From Pseudomonas brassicacearum subsp. neoaurantiaca (GTDB lineage: Bacteria > Pseudomonadota > Gammaproteobacteria > Pseudomonadales > Pseudomonadaceae), in assembly GCF_013608025.1 (NCBI RefSeq), contig NZ_VDLV01000004.1:203695-267694 (forward strand): a stretch of DNA of 64,000 nucleotides, read 5' to 3'. Each line of letters starts with the position of its first letter. Position 1 is the first letter of the stretch. A program made the translations under genes and the position numbers. The notes beneath the pieces were generated by a model that was not told the DNA's origin, searched no databases, and was given only the letters and a program-made list of their open reading frames with translations. This document shows positions 63,966 through 64,000 of the stretch, piece by piece.

Positions 63966-64000
63966 TCTTGACGATGACCTACTCTCACATGGGGAAACCC
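63966..64000 (-). rRNA. rrf: 5S ribosomal RNA, 3' end (cut by window edge)
   Basis: The reverse strand contains GGGTTTCCCCATGTGAGAGT followed by AGGTCATCGTCAAGA, the conserved 3' end of gammaproteobacterial 5S rRNA. The rest of the rRNA operon should lie to the right of the window. Confidence 0.93.

Overview
The window is chromosomal DNA from a fluorescent pseudomonad, most likely the Pseudomonas fluorescens group. Three things point there: high GC coding sequence, Pseudomonas-type gene neighbourhoods (ccoGHIS-hemN-anr, recR-ybaB-dnaX, ligA-zipA-smc, xdhABC-guaD, nasS-nasT-nasA), and many intergenic REP/REPIN palindromes of two main families (GTGGCGAGGGAGCTTGCTCC and TGTGGGAGCGAGCTTGCTCG). 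I see no prophage, insertion sequence, CRISPR array or tRNA gene.

Region by region. 1-8.5 kb holds the maturation genes for cbb3-type cytochrome oxidase (ccoG, ccoH, ccoI, ccoS, a TauE-like membrane protein), then anaerobic haem synthesis (hemN, behind a well-placed Anr box), the oxygen sensor Anr, and apt. 8.6-13.1 kb is a reverse-strand DNA-maintenance block (recR, an MDR oxidoreductase, ybaB, dnaX). 13.2-16.4 kb looks like an accessory insert: a solute-binding-like protein, a GGDEF-EAL protein with a degenerate EAL site, and a small XRE regulator. The 4.5S RNA gene ffs and a zinc peptidase follow. 18.3-26.1 kb is ligA, zipA, smc and a GntR regulator, all on the reverse strand. 26.4-34.9 kb is a purine catabolism cluster (xdhA, xdhB, xdhC, guaD) with a second GntR regulator and a divergent BenE-family permease. 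35-44.1 kb carries housekeeping genes (yggL, a PBP4-type dacB, a CHASE-PAS-GGDEF diguanylate cyclase, rlmKL, rmf behind a structured leader, pyrD).

44.1-49.5 kb is the assimilatory nitrate sensing and uptake locus: nasS, nasT, nasA and a PP2C-kinase fusion. Both nasS and nasA have a sigma54-type promoter followed by ANTAR-type hexaloop hairpins that overlap an intrinsic terminator. This fits NasT-mediated antitermination at both sites. The nitrate and nitrite reductase genes that often follow are not here.

49.5-62 kb is a mixed accessory region: an orphan type II thioesterase, tam, an MFS exporter, an overlapping SDR-GH15 pair, a DUF6124 gene with a hairpin-rich leader, a hydrolase, a GlxA-type regulator facing isonitrile hydratase, an Atu4866-domain protein, and an SDR facing an AraC regulator. 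62.1-64 kb contains a small secreted protein with 14-residue repeats, then two tandem RsmX-like regulatory RNAs with GacA-box-like sites at identical spacing, an SRPBCC protein, an LprI-like protein and the 3' end of a reverse-strand 5S rRNA.

The most interesting signals are the tandem RsmX-like RNAs, the paired ANTAR leaders of the nas locus, the DUF6124 leader and the repeat-bearing secreted peptide.
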